From Lutibacter sp. (GTDB lineage Bacteria; Bacteroidota; Bacteroidia; Flavobacteriales; Flavobacteriaceae): DNA of 10,973 bases. The stretch spans positions 21,556 through 32,528 of the forward strand of contig DPCK01000043.1 of NCBI GenBank assembly GCA_003516285.1. Reading direction: 5' to 3'. Shown piece after piece: positions 7,978 to 10,973 of this stretch. A program made the position numbers and the translations under genes. Below the pieces are notes generated by a model. The model had not been told where the DNA came from and ran no database searches. It was given only the letters and a program-made list of their open reading frames with translations. Position 1 is the first letter of the stretch. The number at the start of each line of letters is the position of its first letter.

Positions 7978-8004
7978 CAATCATTAAAGCAAATTGAATT
8001 GCGA

Positions 8005-8027
8005 CCTTTGCGTTCTTAGCGGTTAAA
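8005..8027 (+). repeat. Short TTTGCGTTCTTAGCGGTTAA-type intergenic motif
   Basis: This stretch contains CTTTGCGTTCTT followed by AGCGGTTAA. I recall closely similar TTTGCGTTCTTTGCGGTTAA stretches as frequent intergenic debris in Bacteroidota. There is one copy in this window, so the repeat status rests on memory. With the two preceding elements it accounts for much of 7839-8106, where I see no gene. The M28 gene begins 80 bases later. Confidence 0.35.
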
Positions 8028-8106
8028 TGCAAAATTCGATTGAATTTTATAGTTTAAAATAGCAAACATTAGTTAAGTATTTTTAAAAATATAATCTGGT
8101 ATAAAA

Positions 8107-9465
8107 ATGAAAACATTAAAATTTACAATAATTGTGCTTTTTTTGGCCATCAGCACCAACGGATTTTCGCAATCTGAAATAGAAAGAATATTGTCTGAAA
8201 TTACTGTGGAACCTTCTGCGGAACGCATCGAAAAAGACATCATAAAATTAGTAAGTTTTGGAACACGTCACACGTTGTCCGACACTATTTCTAAAACCAG
8301 GGGAATTGGCGCTGCACGCCGTTGGGTTAAATCAAGTTTTGATGAAGTGTCTAAAAATTGCAATAACTGTTTGGAAGTAAGTTATTTGGGTGATTTGGTG
8401 AAAGCCGACGGAAGCCGCATTGTTACAGACACCAAAGTGGTGAATGTGATGGCAATTCAACGCGGAACAACGTACCCAAACCGTTATGTAATTATGTCGG
8501 GCGATATTGATTCCCGGGTTTCTGATTCCAATAATTTTATGTCAGATTCACCCGGCGCAAACGACAACGCAACCGGATTGGCCGGAACCATTGAAGCTGC
8601 ACGTGTTTTGAGCAAATATAAATTTCCTGTTTCCATTATTTATGTGGGTTTGTCGGGTGAAGAACAAGGTTTGTATGGCGGAAAAATTATGGCAAAATAT
8701 GCAAAAGAAAATAATTGGGACATTATCGCTGTTTTAAACAATGATATGATTGGAAATATTGAGGGAATTGATGGTGTTATTGACAACAGTACTTTCAGGG
8801 TTTTTTCTGAAGCCATTTCTGTACAAACCACTGAAAAAGAGCGCAACAGTATGCGTTTTTATGGCGGTGAAGTAGACGGGACTTCCCGACAATTGGCGCG
8901 TTATATTGACAAACTCACAGAAAAATATATGACCAATTTAGACGCGATAATGATTTACAGACTGGACAGATTTGGGCGCGGAGGACATCACCGTCCTTTT
9001 AATGATGAAGGTTTTACGGGAGTCAGAATTATGGAAACACACGAAAATTACAACCGCCAACACCAGGATCTCAGAACTGAAAACGGCATTGAATTTGGAG
9101 ATGTGCTCAAAGGCGTAAATTTTGACTATGCCGCAAAATTAACTGCGGTCAATTGCTTAACATTGGCTTCTTTGGCGGCAGCGCCATTAGAACCAAAAAA
9201 TGTGATGATTGCTGGCGCTGTGGAGCCCTCAACCCGTTTAAAGTGGGATGATGTTGCCGATAAAAACAGCATTGGCTATAAAATATATTGGAGAGACACC
9301 ACTTCGCCGCAATGGCAATACAGCCGATTTGTGGGCAAAACGACTGATTACACTTTAAAGAATATAGTTATTGATAATTTTTTATTTGGCGTGGTTAGTG
9401 TAGGAGCAAATGGCGCGGAAAGTTTGGTGCAGTTTCCAAGAAAATTAATTCCAAGCGGTATGTAA
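8107..9465 (+). CDS. Exported M28-family metallopeptidase with C-terminal FN3-like domain
   Basis: The product has 452 residues and a signal peptide of about 22 residues ending GFSQ. The M28 (aminopeptidase Y/S type) core runs from about residue 40 to 365. Family members bind two zinc ions and remove N-terminal residues from peptides. Visible elements are PGANDNATG with bridging Asp153, GEEQGLYGG with Glu185 as base and Glu186 as ligand, LNNDMIG with Asp213, and RGGHHRPFND with His295 as the last ligand. The first ligand is usually His in a GHxDS motif. Here the motif is SGDIDSR, so Asp133 stands where His is expected. The rest of the core looks intact, so this is more likely a subfamily variant than a dead enzyme. 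Residues about 368-452 (VEPSTRLKWDDV, GYKIYWRDT) resemble a fibronectin type III module. A weak TATTTTTA box lies at 8078-8085. The 42-base gap to msrA suggests co-transcription. Confidence 0.9.
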   Translation: MKTLKFTIIVLFLAISTNGFSQSEIERILSEITVEPSAERIEKDIIKLVSFGTRHTLSDTISKTRGIGAARRWVKSSFDEVSKNCNNCLEVSYLGDLVKADGSRIVTDTKVVNVMAIQRGTTYPNRYVIMSGDIDSRVSDSNNFMSDSPGANDNATGLAGTIEAARVLSKYKFPVSIIYVGLSGEEQGLYGGKIMAKYAKENNWDIIAVLNNDMIGNIEGIDGVIDNSTFRVFSEAISVQTTEKERNSMRFYGGEVDGTSRQLARYIDKLTEKYMTNLDAIMIYRLDRFGRGGHHRPFNDEGFTGVRIMETHENYNRQHQDLRTENGIEFGDVLKGVNFDYAAKLTAVNCLTLASLAAAPLEPKNVMIAGAVEPSTRLKWDDVADKNSIGYKIYWRDTTSPQWQYSRFVGKTTDYTLKNIVIDNFLFGVVSVGANGAESLVQFPRKLIPSGM

Positions 9466-9507
9466 TTATATCAAACAATTCCGACTTATTTAAAAATAGA
9501 TAAAGGA

Positions 9508-10131
9508 GTGAAAAAAATAATATTAATATTTCTGGTTTTTGCAACAATAAATGTTGATGCACAATCCATACTAACAAAAAAATCGAAAATGTCAGATAAA
9601 TTAGAAATCGCCACGTTGGCAAACGGTTGTTTTTGGTGTACTGAAGCCATTTTTCAGCGATTGAACGGCGTGGAAAAAGTAACATCGGGATATTCAGGGG
9701 GAAAAGTTAAAAATCCTGCATACAATGAAGTCACTTCAGGCGAAACAGGCCATGCGGAGGTGATACAAATTCAATTTAATCCTTCAGTAATCACTTTTCA
9801 GGAAATTTTGGAGGTGTTTTTTGCCACGCACGATCCAACAACTTTAAACAGACAGGGTTATGATGTTGGCACCCAATACCGATCCGCCATATTTTACCAT
9901 TCAGCAGCACAAAAAGAAGTTGCGGAAGCATTTATTAAATCGTTGACCGACGCCAAAGTTTTTGATAAAAAAATCGTTACTGAAATTACTGCATTTGATG
10001 CTTTTTATGAAGCGGAAGCATACCATCAAAATTATTACAATAACAATAAAAATCAAGGTTATTGCGTGGCAGTCATCAATCCGAAATTGGATAAATTCAT
10101 TAAAAAATATAAGGATAAGTTAAAAAAATAA
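9508..10131 (+). CDS. msrA: Peptide-methionine (S)-S-oxide reductase A with signal peptide
   Basis: MsrA reduces methionine-S-sulfoxide in proteins back to methionine. The catalytic motif GCFWCTEA is present with Cys41 as nucleophile and Cys44 nearby. The family stretches SGYSGG, GHAEVIQIQFNP, HDPTTLNRQGYDVGTQYRSAIFY and AYHQNYY follow. Cys186 in GYCVAVINPK is a likely resolving cysteine. No MsrB domain is fused. I chose the GTG at 9508 because the residues it adds (MKKIILIFLVFATINVDAQ) are a convincing signal peptide, placing the enzyme in the envelope. No ATG exists in frame between it and codon 28. AGGAG directly abuts the GTG, which is closer than an efficient ribosome site, and a cytoplasmic form starting at ATG 9589 (codon 28) is possible. 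It follows the exported M28 peptidase by 42 bases, consistent with an operon of envelope proteins. Confidence 0.93.
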   Translation: MKKIILIFLVFATINVDAQSILTKKSKMSDKLEIATLANGCFWCTEAIFQRLNGVEKVTSGYSGGKVKNPAYNEVTSGETGHAEVIQIQFNPSVITFQEILEVFFATHDPTTLNRQGYDVGTQYRSAIFYHSAAQKEVAEAFIKSLTDAKVFDKKIVTEITAFDAFYEAEAYHQNYYNNNKNQGYCVAVINPKLDKFIKKYKDKLKK

Positions 10132-10132
10132 C

Positions 10133-10170
10133 TGGTTTTTAGTGTATTTTTTGAATAAAAAAAGGAACCA
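10133..10170 (+). terminator. Weak candidate terminator after msrA
   Basis: TGGTT (10133-10137) pairs with AACCA (10166-10170). Inside it, TTTTTT (10147-10152) pairs with the A-run 10157-10162 around GAAT. The two stems are separated by unpaired bases and no clean T-run follows. It starts two bases after the msrA stop, which is the right place, but the structure is poor. Confidence 0.25.
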
Positions 10171-10205
10171 TTAAATAGCAATAATTTTCAGCTGTAATTC
10201 GATTT

Positions 10206-10298
10206 GCGTTAGGGAGTGAAGTGAAAATACTTTTTTGAGTTTTTTCGAAAAAAAGATTGTAACGTAACGCCCGACCCGCCAGCTGGCGGGGAACGCCC
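10206..10298 (-). repeat. Interspersed intergenic repeat, copy 2 (near complete, opposite orientation)
   Basis: Read on the minus strand it begins GGGCGTT, then carries the perfect 16-base palindrome CCCGCCAGCTGGCGGG (10275-10290), GGGTCGGGC, a 9-base spacer, CAATCTTTTT, an A/T palindrome TTTTTTCGAAAAAA (10240-10253), and ends CCCTAACGC (10206-10214). The blocks match copy 1 at 7884-7950 in order and spacing. Between GGCGTT and GGGTC this copy has 14 bases where copy 1 has 7, so the palindrome accounts for the difference. The GC-rich palindrome stands out in AT-rich DNA. The element fills much of the 211-base gap between msrA and the next gene. I see no gene in it. Confidence 0.6.
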
Positions 10299-10342
10299 AA
10301 ATTTTAAACTTATTTTAATTGTATTGATATGAAAAATAATTA

Positions 10343-10615
10343 ATGATGTCTAATAAGTACAAACTGCTATTGTTAAGTATTCTTTTTGATGGCGTGGGAA
10401 TGCTATCTTTCACAATTCCGTTTATTGGAGAATTTTCAGATATTATTTGGGCGCCTTTATCGGCTTTTCTGATTTATAAAATGTACGGAGGAATTTTGGG
10501 AAAAGGCGTTGGAATTATCTCATTTGTCGAAGAAATAGGTATTTTCGGAACTGATTTTTTGCCCACATTTACCTTAACGTGGATTTACAAATACCTTACA
10601 AAAAAAGAAAAGTAG
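10343..10615 (+). CDS. Small membrane protein of unknown function
   Basis: The product has 90 residues. It has two or three hydrophobic segments: about residues 7-25 (LLLLSILFDGVGMLSFTIP), 33-50 (DIIWAPLSAFLIYKMYGG) and 53-65 (GKGVGIISFVEE). The C-terminus is short, charged and lysine-rich (YLTKKEK). Positive residues at both ends and the lack of a cleavage site point to an inner-membrane protein. I do not assign a named family. The conserved-looking stretches FTIPFIGEFSDIIWAP and GTDFLPTFTLTWIY seem familiar from flavobacterial hypothetical proteins, which supports a real gene. Two adjacent ATGs (10343 and 10346) are possible starts. A four-codon frame (10329-10343) ends in TAATG overlapping the first. 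The gene converges on the next one with a single base between the stops. Confidence 0.75.
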   Translation: MMSNKYKLLLLSILFDGVGMLSFTIPFIGEFSDIIWAPLSAFLIYKMYGGILGKGVGIISFVEEIGIFGTDFLPTFTLTWIYKYLTKKEK

Positions 10616-10616
10616 C

Positions 10617-10925
10617 TTAGGCTTCTTTAAAAAATCTTTTAAAACCCATTCTTGAAAGCGTTTTTTTAGAAAATGCTGAAAAGAATTTAAATTGTCCGAA
10701 AAGAAACCCAACCAATGGCAAAGTGAATTGATAAATCAAAAAGATCAACACAATTCTAACCGGCCAAAATAACCAAGGATTTGTGGTTTCTCTATCTAAA
10801 CCTATTAAGTGAGTTAGTGGTTTTGCAACCCAGGCGGCAAATGAACCATTCACGGAAAAAACGATAATGATTAAGAGAACTTGAAAGTTTGACGTTAATC
10901 CCCAGCGTTGTTTTAATTTTTCCAT
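10617..10925 (-). CDS. DUF6787-like small integral membrane protein
   Basis: The product has 102 residues. It opens with MEKLKQRWGLTSNFQ, an opening I associate with the DUF6787 family of Bacteroidota. Two membrane helices follow: about residues 15-36 (FQVLLIIIVFSVNGSFAAWV) and 52-75 (LFWPVRIVLIFLIYQFTLPLVGFL). The C-terminal tail is basic (FSKKTLSRMGFKRFFKEA) and probably cytoplasmic. The family has no established function that I know of. The family assignment is from memory of the N-terminal pattern and the length, so it is moderate. A good -7 box lies 18 bases upstream of the ATG. Its stop is one base from the stop of the convergent small membrane-protein gene, so the two transcripts must overlap at their 3' ends. 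Confidence 0.8.
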   Translation of the reverse strand: MEKLKQRWGLTSNFQVLLIIIVFSVNGSFAAWVAKPLTHLIGLDRETTNPWLFWPVRIVLIFLIYQFTLPLVGFLFGQFKFFSAFSKKTLSRMGFKRFFKEA

Positions 10926-10942
10926 TTATTTTATTTTCGGGG

Positions 10943-10950
10943 CAAAAATA
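10943..10950 (-). promoter_or_regulatory. Candidate -7 box for the DUF6787-like gene
   Basis: The minus strand reads TATTTTTG here (plus CAAAAATA), an exact TAnnTTTG match ending 18 bases before the ATG at 10925. The -33 position falls at the window edge and no TTTG is visible there. The leader would be about 10 bases. Confidence 0.5.
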
Positions 10951-10973
10951 CATTTATATTTTTAAATAAATCT

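Noticed and set aside
8078..8091. Palindrome TATTTTTAAAAATA upstream of the M28 gene as an operator
   Set aside because: It is pure A/T and likely by chance in this composition; at most it contains a weak -7 box.
10329..10343. Four-codon upstream frame ATG AAA AAT AAT TAA overlapping the next ATG
   Set aside because: TAATG overlaps can couple translation, but so short a frame is expected by chance in AT-rich DNA and nothing else supports it.
1..10973. tRNA, rRNA, CRISPR array, insertion sequence, phage or toxin-antitoxin module
   Set aside because: I found no cloverleaf-like segments, no regularly spaced repeats, no transposase or integrase motifs and no small paired genes of that kind in any gap.

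Overview
The window looks like chromosomal DNA from a member of the Bacteroidota, most likely the Flavobacteriaceae. It is AT-rich. Several genes are preceded by the TAnnTTTG type of -7 box used in this phylum, and there are few Shine-Dalgarno sequences. Signal peptides end in the typical ..AQ/..SQ style. The gene content fits too: a TonB-dependent receptor with an OMP_b-brl_3 type barrel, a DUF5117/DUF4953-like metalloprotease, and a DUF6787-like small membrane protein. This lineage call rests on pattern recognition, not on a search.

Layout. Bases 1-2309 (minus) hold most of a TonB-dependent outer-membrane receptor whose C-terminus runs off the left edge. Bases 2310-2471 are its control region, with a perfect 9-bp dyad and a weak promoter. 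Bases 2472-4188 (minus) hold a two-gene unit of prfB followed by a HAD-family phosphatase, overlapping by 11 bases. Bases 4189-4361 are a divergent promoter region. From 4362 the plus strand carries an exported zinc metalloprotease (4362-6773), a cytoplasmic PLP-dependent threonine aldolase (6819-7838), an exported M28 peptidase (8107-9465) and a methionine sulfoxide reductase A with a signal peptide (9508-10131). The right end has two small membrane-protein genes that converge with one base between them (10343-10615 plus; 10617-10925 minus).

The intergenic stretches 7839-8106 and 10132-10342 contain degenerate interspersed repeats. Two diverged copies of one element, in opposite orientation, flank the M28 peptidase and msrA genes. 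Two further short motifs that look repetitive lie between the threonine aldolase and the M28 gene.

The genes do not form one pathway. prfB is translation housekeeping. The receptor, two exported peptidases and exported MsrA are envelope functions: uptake, peptide degradation and oxidative repair. I found no clear undescribed system. The points most worth checking are a prfB that has lost its programmed frameshift at the usual site, a non-canonical first metal ligand in the M28 peptidase, the receptor's dyad operator, and the repeat pair.
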